Notes under the pieces: generated by a model
What the model saw: only the letters and a program-made list of their open reading frames with translations
The model's database searches: none
What the model was told of the DNA's origin: nothing
Shown here: piece after piece, positions 1 to 7,620 of the stretch
How the letters are laid out: every line of letters begins with the position of its first letter
Numbering within the stretch: the stretch's first letter is position 1
Translations under genes and position numbers: made by a program
DNA from: an uncultured Lachnospiraceae bacterium
Lineage (GTDB): Bacteria; Bacillota; Clostridia; Lachnospirales; Lachnospiraceae
Assembly (NCBI GenBank): GCA_902489645.1
Contig: CABUAW010000051.1
Span: forward strand, 1 to 18,123
DNA: 18,123 bases
Direction of reading: 5' to 3'

Positions 1-72
1 ATCATATCTTAGAGTCTCTCTAATATTTTCCAACTGACAATATGTTTACACTATCTTTCTATTTGGAAAAAG

Positions 73-101
73 TTGACAAATGGACATCTCTATGGTATGG
101 T
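73..101 (+). promoter_or_regulatory. Sigma-A-type promoter of the glycine riboswitch/symporter unit
   Basis: A perfect -35 box TTGACA (73-78) and a -10 box TATGGT (96-101) are separated by 17 bp. Transcription would begin near 108, about 20-25 nt before the first riboswitch stem at 131. Bases 1-72 are AT-rich and hold nothing I can name. Confidence 0.8.
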
Positions 102-130
102 CATTATACAATAAAATCGGACAGATGAAA

Positions 131-298
131 CGTGCAGGAAAAAGTGCCAGACACTTGCCGAAGGAATAACACTCTCAGGTCTCCCATCGGGAGAGGGACT
201 GTACGTGGATGTCACTCTGGAGAAACTCAATGATGAGTGCCGAAGGTGCAACGTGCGGTCACGGAACCGTACCAATCTCTCAGGCAAAAGGACAGAGG
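131..298 (+). ncRNA. Tandem glycine riboswitch (two aptamers, first one atypical)
   Basis: Two glycine-aptamer cores lie in series. Aptamer 2 (about 213-298) is close to consensus: a 5' P1 strand near CTCTGG, then GCCGAAGG plus TGCAA, a P3 stem (GTGCGG with CCGTAC), then AATCTCTCAGG and AAAGGACAGAG. Aptamer 1 (about 131-205) has P1 strands CGTGCAG (131-137) and CTGTACG (199-205), a P2 stem AAGTG/CACTT, a GCCGAAGG core and CTCTCAGG. It seems to lack the usual P3 stem and instead carries a six-pair hairpin (180-194) after CAGG. Glycine riboswitches are known to control glycine cleavage operons and AGCS symporters; the gene here is a symporter. With a terminator following, ligand binding probably stops transcription, as reported for a streptococcal AGCS leader. 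The direction of control is inferred. Confidence 0.9.
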
Positions 299-356
299 TA
301 AAATAATTGTTGCCAACGGAGGCGTCGTATCTGTTGGGGAACATTTTTGCTTTATC

Positions 357-389
357 CGGGTCATGGAGAATACTCCATGGTCCGTTTTT
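357..389 (+). terminator. Intrinsic terminator of the glycine riboswitch expression platform
   Basis: A 12-pair stem (357-368 with 373-384, core CATGGAG/CTCCATG, two G-U pairs) with loop AATA is followed by TTTTT. It lies between the second aptamer and the symporter start at 413, so it is the likely decision hairpin. The 3' P1 strand of aptamer 2 (AAAAGGAC, 286-293) could pair with the descending side and T-run (around 380-389) with one bulged G. That would be an antiterminator in the ligand-free state; this pairing is speculative. Confidence 0.85.
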
Positions 390-412
390 ACGTTTAGAAG
401 GAGAGAAAAATC

Positions 413-1828
413 ATGTTAGAATCACTTGAAGCAACACTGTTCCCTATTGTGGCCAACATCAATACCTACCTGTCCAATTATATCCTGGTCTTTCTGCTTA
501 TTGCGGTAGGCCTGTGGTATTCCATCAAAACCCGTTTTGTTCAGGTCCGGTGCTTTGGTGAAGGTATGAAAAAGGTTTTCGGCAATCTGTCCTTAAAAGG
601 CGGAAAACAGGAAAGCGGTATGAGTTCTTTTCAGGCTCTGGCTACCGCCATCGCCGCCCAGGTAGGTACCGGTAACATCGTAGGCGCTTCCGGCGCCATT
701 CTGACCGGCGGTCCCGGTGCCATCTTCTGGATGTGGATTATCGCTTTCTTTGGTATGGCGACCATCTACGCCGAAGCTACCCTTGCTTTAAAAACCCGGA
801 CGGTCGATAAAAACGGAAATATCCACGGCGGTCCCGTTTATTATATCACTACGGCCTTCAAGGGCGCCTTTGGCAAATTCCTGGCCGGTTTCTTTGCCGT
901 TGCCATTATCCTGGCCCTGGGCTTCATGGGCTGTATGGTTCAGTCGAACTCCATTGGCTCCACCTTCCAAACCGCCTTTGGAATTCCTTCCCAGATTATC
1001 GGAATCGTACTGGTTATTATCTGTGCTGTTATCTTTTTGGGCGGCGTCCAGCGTCTGGCCGCCGTTACGGAAAAGGTGGTTCCAATTATGGCCGCTATCT
1101 TCCTGACGGGCGGACTGATTATTTTGATTGCCCGAATCCAGTATCTTCCGGTCACCTTTGGCATGATTTTCAAATACGCTTTCCAGCCCCAGGCCATCAT
1201 TGGCGGCAGCTTTGGCGTGGCAATAAAAACGGCCGTCAGCCAGGGAGCCAAGCGCGGTCTGTTCTCCAACGAGGCCGGCATGGGTTCTACCCCTCACGCC
1301 CACGCCCAGGCCAACGTGACCTCCCCGCATGAGCAGGGCGTCGTCGCAATGATTGGCGTATTCATCGATACCTTCGTCGTCCTGACACTGAACGCCCTGG
1401 TCATCATTTCCACTCTGTACACCAGCGGCGGTATCCTGGCCAATGGCTATGTCGGCGAAGTGACCGAAACAATCAGCAAATCCAATCTGGCCCAGACGGC
1501 TTTCAGTTCCGTCTTCGGCGCAAGTCTCGGCGCAAAATTTGTCGCTGTTTGTTTATTCTTCTTCGCCTTCTCCACTATTTTAAGCTGGAACTTATTTGGC
1601 AAGATTAATGTTATCTACCTCTTTGGTAAAAAATCTCCGAAAATCTGTGCGACCATCTACACAGTCATTGCTTTGGTGTTTATCTTTATCGGAACTTTGG
1701 TTTCCAACGATTTAGTATGGGAATTATCCGATATGTTTAATAATCTGATGGTTATTCCTAACGCCATCGCCCTGTTCGCCCTGACCGGAATGGTCACCGG
1801 ACACGTTCAGAAACATTTAAATAAATAG
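413..1828 (+). CDS. Sodium:alanine/glycine symporter (AGCS family)
   Basis: This is a 471-residue inner-membrane protein that imports alanine and/or glycine together with Na+. The sequence is hydrophobic throughout, with about ten to eleven predicted membrane segments. It carries the AGCS hallmarks: GMSSFQALATAIA from residue 69, the GTGN ion/substrate loop at 85-88, and the family signature GLFSNEAGMGS at 282-292 followed by a His/Ala-rich stretch. Length is normal for the family (about 450-480). The ATG at 413 follows an AGAAGGAG ribosome site with good spacing. The gene stands alone: riboswitch and terminator upstream, a strong bidirectional terminator directly downstream. The glycine riboswitch suggests glycine is a physiological substrate. 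The family call is firm; the preferred amino acid is inferred. Confidence 0.96.
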   Translation: MLESLEATLFPIVANINTYLSNYILVFLLIAVGLWYSIKTRFVQVRCFGEGMKKVFGNLSLKGGKQESGMSSFQALATAIAAQVGTGNIVGASGAILTGGPGAIFWMWIIAFFGMATIYAEATLALKTRTVDKNGNIHGGPVYYITTAFKGAFGKFLAGFFAVAIILALGFMGCMVQSNSIGSTFQTAFGIPSQIIGIVLVIICAVIFLGGVQRLAAVTEKVVPIMAAIFLTGGLIILIARIQYLPVTFGMIFKYAFQPQAIIGGSFGVAIKTAVSQGAKRGLFSNEAGMGSTPHAHAQANVTSPHEQGVVAMIGVFIDTFVVLTLNALVIISTLYTSGGILANGYVGEVTETISKSNLAQTAFSSVFGASLGAKFVAVCLFFFAFSTILSWNLFGKINVIYLFGKKSPKICATIYTVIALVFIFIGTLVSNDLVWELSDMFNNLMVIPNAIALFALTGMVTGHVQKHLNK

Positions 1829-1835
1829 GAATTAC

Positions 1836-1888
1836 AAAAAGGATATTCTTCTTTGAAACTGTAAATTCAAAAAAGAATATCCTTTTTT
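1836..1888. terminator. Bidirectional intrinsic terminator between the symporter and cfa
   Basis: A perfect 15-pair inverted repeat (1836-1850 with 1873-1887), AAAAAGGATATTCTT and its complement, has a T-run on both strands. The loop can extend the stem through TTTGAA (1852-1857) and TTCAAA (1866-1871). It serves the plus-strand symporter and the convergent cfa, whose stop codon at 1889-1891 abuts it. Confidence 0.92.
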
Positions 1889-3055
1889 CTAATACCAACG
1901 TGTCATTGGCAAATCATTATTTACATCATTACTGAATAATAGTTGATGAAGGTCTATAATTCCATTATTAAAGGTGGCCGCGCAGGAACACAGATAAAGC
2001 TCCCACATACGCACAAATTTTTCATCAAACATTTTTTCGACATCGGCCCGATGTTCCTGGAAATTCCGGTTCCAGCAAAGTAAGGTACGGTTGTAATGTC
2101 TGCGCAGGCTTTCCACATCCAGCGTATAGAAACGCAAATCGCCGGCAATATGAATGATTTCACGCAGACTTGGCACCACGCCGCCCGGGAAAATATATTT
2201 TTTAACCCAGGCATCCCCCGGATGCTCCTGCAAAGCGCTGATATAGTGAAGAAGGAACAAACCGCCCGGGGCCATGACCTCTTTCACGCATCTCATGAAT
2301 TCCCCATAATTCTCCCGGCCAACGTGTTCAAGCATTCCCACGCTGACCACCCGGTCAAATTTCATATTTATCTTTGGAAGGTCACGGTAATCCAATAACC
2401 GTACCTCCAGATAATCTTCCAGATGTTCCTGTGCAATACGTTCCTCAAACTTTTTGGCCTGCTCCGTACTCAAGGTTATGCCGACGCCGTGTATCTTATA
2501 TTTTTTCGCGGCACGAATCAATAAAAATCCCCAGCCGCAGCCAATATCGCAGAGGGACATTCCTTCCTCTAAATTTAATTTTTCCAGAATCCGGTCCACC
2601 TTGTTGCACTGGGCCTCATAAAGACTGTCCGCTTCCGTTTTAAAATAGGCGCAGGAATAGCTCAGTGTTTCGTCCAGCCACAGCCTATAGAAGTCATTAC
2701 CGATATCGTAGTGGGCGGATACCTCCTTTTTCTGATTCTTTTTTGAGTTGGATGGAAATATGATATTTTTTAATTTCTTCTTATCCGTGGAAAACTTTCC
2801 CATCTGTCCCATAAACATATTTAAGGTTTCATACAAATCCCCTTTGATTTCCAAATCACCATTCATATAAGCCTCGCCCAATGTAATGGATGTGCTGGTC
2901 ATCAAATCGGTAATCTTCGGCACTTTACGAAACTCCACCGTGAATCTCGGCTCGCCGTCGCCAATCCGATGTTCCTCGCCATTCATAATGACTGCAAAGG
3001 CGCAGGCGTCAAACCGCTCCATAAATTTGATAAATTCATTTTCCAATAATCCCAT
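1889..3055 (-). CDS. cfa: Cyclopropane-fatty-acyl-phospholipid synthase
   Basis: This 388-residue enzyme transfers a methylene group from S-adenosylmethionine to cis double bonds of unsaturated phospholipid acyl chains, a membrane-stabilising change. An N-terminal lipid-binding domain (about 1-95) is followed by a class I methyltransferase fold. The SAM motif I is CDIGCGWGF with Asp170. The SYSCAYF segment carries Cys135, matching the conserved YSCAY segment around Cys139 of the E. coli enzyme. GMLEHVG and a FPGG segment follow as in the family, and length matches E. coli Cfa (382). The ATG at 3055 has a GGGAGG site (plus-strand 3063-3068) seven bases upstream. The gene is monocistronic, bounded by a promoter and structured leader on one side and a bidirectional terminator on the other. 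SAM use and the terminator-bearing leader make RNA-level control plausible, but no known SAM riboswitch class was recognised. Confidence 0.95.
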   Translation of the reverse strand: MGLLENEFIKFMERFDACAFAVIMNGEEHRIGDGEPRFTVEFRKVPKITDLMTSTSITLGEAYMNGDLEIKGDLYETLNMFMGQMGKFSTDKKKLKNIIFPSNSKKNQKKEVSAHYDIGNDFYRLWLDETLSYSCAYFKTEADSLYEAQCNKVDRILEKLNLEEGMSLCDIGCGWGFLLIRAAKKYKIHGVGITLSTEQAKKFEERIAQEHLEDYLEVRLLDYRDLPKINMKFDRVVSVGMLEHVGRENYGEFMRCVKEVMAPGGLFLLHYISALQEHPGDAWVKKYIFPGGVVPSLREIIHIAGDLRFYTLDVESLRRHYNRTLLCWNRNFQEHRADVEKMFDEKFVRMWELYLCSCAATFNNGIIDLHQLLFSNDVNNDLPMTRWY

Positions 3056-3073
3056 GATGTTGCCTCCCAGATG

Positions 3074-3121
3074 AAAAAAAAGTGTGCATCTAAAAGTTTC
3101 TTAAAACTCTCATCTACACAC
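3074..3121 (-). terminator. Intrinsic terminator within the cfa 5' leader (putative attenuator)
   Basis: On the minus strand an approximately 18-pair stem opens with GTGTGTA (from 3121) and closes with TGCACAC (ending 3082). It has an internal GA/AG mismatch pair and an A/T-rich loop-proximal part, and is followed at once by eight T residues (3081-3074). It sits 6 nt before the cfa ribosome site and after the inferred promoter, so transcripts must read through it to express cfa. No plus-strand T-run exists, so it is not a terminator for tetR-side transcription. Confidence 0.75.
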
Positions 3122-3205
3122 GATAACGGGTTTATTTTGAACCAGCGTGCGGTGAGCTGTTCACGGTTCGATTTGAAAGCCCATAACCACATGCTTATCT
3201 TTACT
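3122..3205 (-). promoter_or_regulatory. Structured 5' leader of cfa, candidate cis-regulatory RNA
   Basis: Between the inferred start of transcription (near 3205) and the leader terminator, the minus strand can fold into nested stems. These are GATAA (plus 3195-3199) with TTATC (plus 3122-3126), a GGG-C-TTT strand with AAACCC, GAACC with GGTTC, and GTGA with TCAC at the tip. This resembles an aptamer-plus-terminator layout. I do not recognise a known riboswitch class (not SAM-I, c-di-GMP-I, T-box or ZTP by core motifs). An independent terminated small RNA is the alternative. Confidence 0.4.
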
Positions 3206-3211
3206 TAACTT

Positions 3212-3239
3212 ATTTTACCCCTTTTACCATTTTTTTCAA
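3212..3239 (-). promoter_or_regulatory. Promoter of cfa
   Basis: On the minus strand, TTGAAA (-35, plus coordinates 3234-3239) and TAAAAT (-10, 3212-3217) are separated by 16 bp in an AT-rich stretch. This gives a leader of about 150 nt before the cfa start. No better-matched pair was seen closer to the gene. Confidence 0.55.
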
Positions 3240-3294
3240 GTCATTTTTATTATTTCCGATTTTCCCGTATTTATTCTTCATAAACAGAACCGGC

Positions 3295-3323
3295 TTGCAA
3301 AACTAACACCGTTAGTATATAAT
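3295..3323 (+). promoter_or_regulatory. Promoter of the tetR-ABC exporter operon
   Basis: TTGCAA (-35, 3295-3300) and a perfect TATAAT (-10, 3318-3323) have the ideal 17 bp spacer. The start of transcription near 3330 lies inside the operator described next, the expected arrangement for repression. Confidence 0.85.
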
Positions 3324-3339
3324 GAACAGTGTTAGTTTT
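3299..3339. promoter_or_regulatory. TetR operator, two sites embracing the -10 box
   Basis: An 11-bp perfect inverted repeat, AAAACTAACAC (3299-3309) and GTGTTAGTTTT (3329-3339), brackets the -10 box. Read differently, two near-identical elements AACACCGTTAG (3305-3315) and AACAGTGTTAG (3325-3335) lie exactly 20 bp apart, two helical turns. The AACA-N-x-GTT core is of the kind bound by TetR dimers. The likely binder is the product of the next gene, giving autorepression of the operon. Confidence 0.8.
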
Positions 3340-3359
3340 CAGGTGAAAGGAGTTTTTCT

Positions 3360-3935
3360 ATGCCAAAAAGAGGTCTGAATCATGATTTAATCACGGACGC
3401 CGCCGTAAAGCTGGTTGAAGATAAAGGTTATGAAAACTTTTCTTTACGCGAATTGGCTTACCGATTGGATGTCCGCCCCGCTTCCCTTTATAATCACATC
3501 GAGGGCATCGATGAAATTAACGAAGCCGTAGCCATGTATGCTTCTGAAAAGATGCACGCCGCTCTCTCCGAAGCCATTAAGGGGAAGGATGCGGACACCG
3601 CATTCATAGACGGCGCCTATGCCTATCGCAAATTCACGGAAGAAAATCCGGAATTATACAAGGCATTAATTCATATGCCTTTTCTCAACGACGAACATAT
3701 CAATAAGGCCGCTTTCTACAGTTTTGAACCGCTTCGGGAAATCGTAGAAAGCTATGGGCTGCAAAAACCTGTTTACATCCATTTTCTGCGTGCCTTCCGG
3801 TCCTTCATTCATGGCTTTGTCGAATTAACCGGAAATGGCCTGATGCATAAGGCGAAGGTCAGCCGGGAAGATACCTTTGACCTTGCTGTCCGTCAGTTTT
3901 TAGCCTATCTAAAGGAGTACGATAATCATGGATAA
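3360..3935 (+). CDS. TetR/AcrR-family transcriptional repressor
   Basis: This 191-residue protein has an N-terminal helix-turn-helix (about 8-55). Its recognition region NFSLRELAYRLDVRPASLYNH is typical of TetR regulators, followed by a helical ligand-binding domain with a TetR_C_33/WHG-like character. The ATG at 3360 has AAAGGAG seven bases upstream. Its stop codon overlaps the start of the first ABC gene by 8 bp (3928-3935), implying translational coupling. The two palindromic sites over its own promoter indicate autorepression, relieved by a small molecule that may also be a substrate of the exporter. The ligand is unknown. Confidence 0.93.
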   Translation: MPKRGLNHDLITDAAVKLVEDKGYENFSLRELAYRLDVRPASLYNHIEGIDEINEAVAMYASEKMHAALSEAIKGKDADTAFIDGAYAYRKFTEENPELYKALIHMPFLNDEHINKAAFYSFEPLREIVESYGLQKPVYIHFLRAFRSFIHGFVELTGNGLMHKAKVSREDTFDLAVRQFLAYLKEYDNHG

Positions 3936-5658
3936 ATATAAACCGTATATCCGAAAATATTGGTACAATTTTCTCCTCGGGCCGTTTTTCATGGTCATTG
4001 AAGCCGGAGGGGAATTTATTCTGCCCTACATTAATGCGAATATCATCAACAACGGCGCCGCTAACGGAGACATTCCTTATATTATAAGAAACGGCGTCTA
4101 TATGCTGCTTATCGCCGTTATTATGTTAATTGCCGGAGTCCTCGGCGCGAACTTTGCCATACGGGGTTCCGCACGTCTGGCCGCCGGTGTACGTGAGGAC
4201 ACCTTCTGCCAGATTCAGAAATTTTCCTTTGCCAATATCGATGATTTCTCCACCGGCTCATTAATCACCCGTATTACCAATGACATCACCCAGATTCAGA
4301 ATTTTGCACAAACGCTTCTGCGCGGTTTTTTCCGAAGCCCGGTCATGCTCATTGGTGCGCTGGTCATGTCATTTTCATTAAATCCGAAGCTGGCCTGGAT
4401 TATTTTTATGGTCGTACCCGTGCTGGCCATCGCAATTGCCGTCATCATTCGAATTGCGTCGCCCCGGTACACTGCCATGCAGCAAAAAATTGACCGTCTC
4501 AACAACAACGTCGGCGAGACGGTTACGAATGAGCGGGTGATTAAATCCTTTGTCCGCGAAGCGCATGAGAAGGAGAAATTTTCTCAGATTAACAACGACC
4601 TGGTGAAAAAAAGTATTTCCGCATTAAAAATGATGGTTCTCATGCAGCCCATATCCACATTGGCCATCAATGTCACCACTCTGGCCGTCGTCTGGTTTGC
4701 GGGAAAACAGATTATGGTCGGCGATATGGCGCTTGGTACGCTGACAGCGTTTATCACCTATTTGTCTCAGATTCTCATGGCTCTGAACTTTCTTGCAAAT
4801 ATTGTCCTGCAGGGTACCCGTGCGGCGGCCTCTGACCGGCGTATTACCGAGGTCTTACAGGCCAGAATCGACCTTACCGACGATAACGCCGCCTTTTCCG
4901 ACAAAGAAGTCGCCCGGGGCAGCATTACTTTCCAGAACGTGTCCTTCCGTTATTTTAAAAATAACCGGCAAAAGGTTTTGGACAATATCAATCTGTCCAT
5001 AGACGCGGGTGAAACGGTGGGTATCATCGGTTCCACCGGAAGCGGTAAATCCACCCTTGTCTCTCTCATTCCACGGCTTTATGACGCGGACGAGGGACAT
5101 ATATTTATTGATAATATCGATGTGCGGGATTACTCCCTTTTTCATTTGAGGGAAAGCGTGGCCATGGTCTTACAGAACAATATTCTATTTTCCGGCACCA
5201 TTTCCGAAAATCTACGCTGGGGCAATGAAACGGCCTCCCGGGAAAATATTGAAGCGGCCGCAAAGGTGGCCGCTGCGGACGAATTCATCAAAACCTTTAC
5301 CAACGGCTACGAAACGGAGCTTGGCCAGGGCGGCGTAAATTTGTCCGGCGGTCAGAAACAGCGTCTGTGTATCGCCCGGGCTTTGCTTAAAAAGCCTAAA
5401 ATATTAATTCTGGACGATTCCACCAGCGCAGTAGACACAGCGACGGAAAGCTCCATTCGGAAAGCCCTGCGCCAGAAAATGCCGGATATTACAAAAATTA
5501 TTATCGCCCAGCGCATTACTTCCGTCGTGGATGCGGACAAAATCGTCGTTCTCGACGAGGGCCGGATTGTCGGCTGCGGCAGGCACGCGCAGCTTTTAAA
5601 GGACTGTAAGCCCTATCAGGAAATTTATTATTCTCAGAAAGACAAAGAGGAGGTGTAA
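3928..5658 (+). CDS. Heterodimeric ABC exporter, subunit with degenerate catalytic residues
   Basis: This 576-residue half-transporter has an N-terminal exporter-type membrane domain of six segments (about 15-300) and a C-terminal ATPase domain (about 330-576). Walker A is GSTGSGKS (368-375) and the signature LSGGQ (472-476) is intact. Walker B, however, ends in Asp497 rather than Glu (ILILDDS), and the switch position after IIIA is Gln528 instead of His. This is the pattern of the non-catalytic partner in LmrC/LmrD, BmrC/BmrD or TM287/TM288 pairs. Its normal LSGGQ would complete the active site of the partner encoded 3 bp downstream. The start overlaps tetR. Role: ATP-driven export of drugs, lipids or peptides at the cytoplasmic membrane; the substrate cannot be told. 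Confidence 0.95.
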   Translation: MDKYKPYIRKYWYNFLLGPFFMVIEAGGEFILPYINANIINNGAANGDIPYIIRNGVYMLLIAVIMLIAGVLGANFAIRGSARLAAGVREDTFCQIQKFSFANIDDFSTGSLITRITNDITQIQNFAQTLLRGFFRSPVMLIGALVMSFSLNPKLAWIIFMVVPVLAIAIAVIIRIASPRYTAMQQKIDRLNNNVGETVTNERVIKSFVREAHEKEKFSQINNDLVKKSISALKMMVLMQPISTLAINVTTLAVVWFAGKQIMVGDMALGTLTAFITYLSQILMALNFLANIVLQGTRAAASDRRITEVLQARIDLTDDNAAFSDKEVARGSITFQNVSFRYFKNNRQKVLDNINLSIDAGETVGIIGSTGSGKSTLVSLIPRLYDADEGHIFIDNIDVRDYSLFHLRESVAMVLQNNILFSGTISENLRWGNETASRENIEAAAKVAAADEFIKTFTNGYETELGQGGVNLSGGQKQRLCIARALLKKPKILILDDSTSAVDTATESSIRKALRQKMPDITKIIIAQRITSVVDADKIVVLDEGRIVGCGRHAQLLKDCKPYQEIYYSQKDKEEV

Positions 5659-5661
5659 TTC

Positions 5662-7548
5662 ATGGATAAAGAAAAAGCTATGCGCCTGAAAGCCAAATAC
5701 GGCGGTATGTCCGCCGCTTCCGGCAGCAAGAAAGAAATCTCTCTCACTCCCAGAGGCCGCGACCAGGCCGCGCTGGCCAGCGGAGGAAAGCCAAAAGCTC
5801 TTGGAAAAACCGTCCTTCGTCTTTTCCAATATCTTTCCCGTGAACGCCTGCTGATTACAATTGCGCTGGTCTGCACGCTCATCAACACCGTTACCACCTT
5901 GGCCTCCTCGTATATGCTGCGCCCGATTATGAATGAATTTATTTATTATGACCCGGATACCAGCACCATTCCTTCCCGAATGAGCGGTCTGTTTTTGGGT
6001 CTGTGTCTGATGGCCGCCGTCTATGCCGCCGCCATCCTCACTTTATGGTTACAGCAGCGTATTATGCTGACCGTGTCCCAGCGTTCTCTTCGCCGGATGC
6101 GCCAGGAGCTCTACGACAAGCTTCAAACGCTGCCAATCCGTTATTTTGACACCAATGCCTCCGGCGATATTATGAGTCGTTTTACTAACGACATCGACGC
6201 TGTGGGCGAGATGCTCAACACCACCCTGATTCAGATTATTTCCGGTCTGATTACCGTTATCGGCACCGTCGCTTTAATGCTGTATACCAATCTGATTCTC
6301 GGGGCTATCACGATTATCATGACGCCCATCCTGACCTGGATTAGCAAAAAAATCATCGCCAGCGGCCGGAATGCTTATCGGGCCCAGCAGCGCAATCTGG
6401 GTATGCTGAACGGCTTCGCTGAGGAAACCATCTCCGGTCAGAAAGTGGTCAAGGTATTTAATCATGAAAATACAGCCCAGGAGGAATTTGCTTATCTCAA
6501 TCAGGAATTATGTGAAACCCAGATTAACGCCCAGTTCCGTTCCAGCATCATGGGTCCGGTCACGCATCAGCTCTGTAATGTGTCCTATGCCCTGACGGCC
6601 TGTGTCGGCGGTATTCTGGTCGTCACGCGGGGGTTCGATATCGGCGGTCTGACGGTTTCCTTAAACTATACCCGCCAGTTTAACCGCCCAATCAACGAAA
6701 TTTCGATGCAGATGAATACGGTTTTCTCCGCTCTGGCCGGTGCGGAACGGGTTTTTGATGTACTGGACGAACCGCCGGAACCGGCGGATACCGACACCGT
6801 ACCCCTCACATCGCTTGAGGGTCATATCGTCCTTGACCATGTCAACTTTGGCTATGAACCGGGCGTTACAATCCTCCATGACATATCCCTTTATGCGAAA
6901 CCGGGGCAGAAAATCGCGTTTGTGGGTAGTACCGGTGCCGGGAAAACAACGATTACCAATCTTCTCTCCCGTTTTTATGATGTGGAGAGCGGGTCCATCA
7001 CCATTGACGGCATACCAATTGAAAAAATTGACCGCAGCTTTTTACGCAAAAATATCGCTATGGTCCTGCAGGATACCCACCTCTTCACAGGAACTGTCCG
7101 GGAAAATATTCGTTATGGCCGTCTGGACGCCACTGACGAAGAAGTGGAAGCCGCTGCCAAAGTGGCCTCGGCCCATTCCTTTATTATGCACCTGGAAAAA
7201 GGCTACGACACCGTTCTTGAACATGACGGCGCAAATCTTTCTCAGGGACAGCGCCAGCTTTTAAACATTGCCCGCGCCGCCATAAGTAAGGCGCCTATCC
7301 TGATTCTTGATGAGGCGACCAGCTCCGTCGATACCCGTACCGAGCGCCACATTGAAGAAGGTATGGACGCACTGATGAAAAACCGCACGACCTTTGTGAT
7401 TGCCCACCGGCTTTCTACCGTGCGCAAATCCAATGCAATCATGGTTCTCGAAAAGGGCCGCATCATTGAACGGGGCGACCACGATGAGCTGCTGGCCGCC
7501 GGCGGACGCTACGCTGATTTATATCACGAAATTGCCCAGTTAGATTAG
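5662..7548 (+). CDS. Heterodimeric ABC exporter, catalytic subunit
   Basis: This 628-residue half-transporter begins with a basic, glycine/serine-rich cytoplasmic extension of about 50 residues, followed by a six-segment exporter membrane domain and an ATPase domain. Walker A is GSTGAGKT (422-429). Walker B, ILILDEA, contains the catalytic Glu551, and the H-loop has His582 (VIAHRLSTV). The signature is LSQGQ (526-530) rather than LSGGQ. Canonical Walker B and switch with an altered signature is exactly complementary to the upstream subunit, leaving one competent and one degenerate ATP site per heterodimer. A GAGGAGGTG ribosome site lies in the last codons of the upstream gene, and the two genes are 3 bp apart. 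The operon ends at the terminator 7558-7601. Confidence 0.95.
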   Translation: MDKEKAMRLKAKYGGMSAASGSKKEISLTPRGRDQAALASGGKPKALGKTVLRLFQYLSRERLLITIALVCTLINTVTTLASSYMLRPIMNEFIYYDPDTSTIPSRMSGLFLGLCLMAAVYAAAILTLWLQQRIMLTVSQRSLRRMRQELYDKLQTLPIRYFDTNASGDIMSRFTNDIDAVGEMLNTTLIQIISGLITVIGTVALMLYTNLILGAITIIMTPILTWISKKIIASGRNAYRAQQRNLGMLNGFAEETISGQKVVKVFNHENTAQEEFAYLNQELCETQINAQFRSSIMGPVTHQLCNVSYALTACVGGILVVTRGFDIGGLTVSLNYTRQFNRPINEISMQMNTVFSALAGAERVFDVLDEPPEPADTDTVPLTSLEGHIVLDHVNFGYEPGVTILHDISLYAKPGQKIAFVGSTGAGKTTITNLLSRFYDVESGSITIDGIPIEKIDRSFLRKNIAMVLQDTHLFTGTVRENIRYGRLDATDEEVEAAAKVASAHSFIMHLEKGYDTVLEHDGANLSQGQRQLLNIARAAISKAPILILDEATSSVDTRTERHIEEGMDALMKNRTTFVIAHRLSTVRKSNAIMVLEKGRIIERGDHDELLAAGGRYADLYHEIAQLD

Positions 7549-7557
7549 GAACCCAAG

Positions 7558-7601
7558 AAAAACGCTATGTAGAAGGTATTTCCCCATACATAGCGTTTTT
7601 T
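7558..7601. terminator. Bidirectional intrinsic terminator after the ABC operon
   Basis: A perfect 14-pair stem, AAAAACGCTATGTA (7558-7571) with its complement (7587-7600), has a 15-nt loop and T-runs in both directions. It closes the ABC operon and, read from the other strand, the convergent MATE-kinase gene whose stop is at 7621. Confidence 0.92.
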
Positions 7602-7620
7602 ACACTTATGCCCGGATTTC

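Noticed and set aside
237..419. Small plus-strand ORF of 60 codons upstream of the symporter
   Set aside because: It lies over the second glycine aptamer and terminator, has no ribosome site and no recognisable protein content.
788..1330. 180-codon minus-strand ORF opposite the symporter
   Set aside because: It is the antisense reading of a strongly conserved membrane protein gene; its composition is low-complexity Gly/Asn/Asp and it has no family features.
2983..3192. 69-codon minus-strand ORF upstream of and overlapping cfa
   Set aside because: It overlaps the cfa start in another frame, runs through the leader terminator and has no ribosome site.
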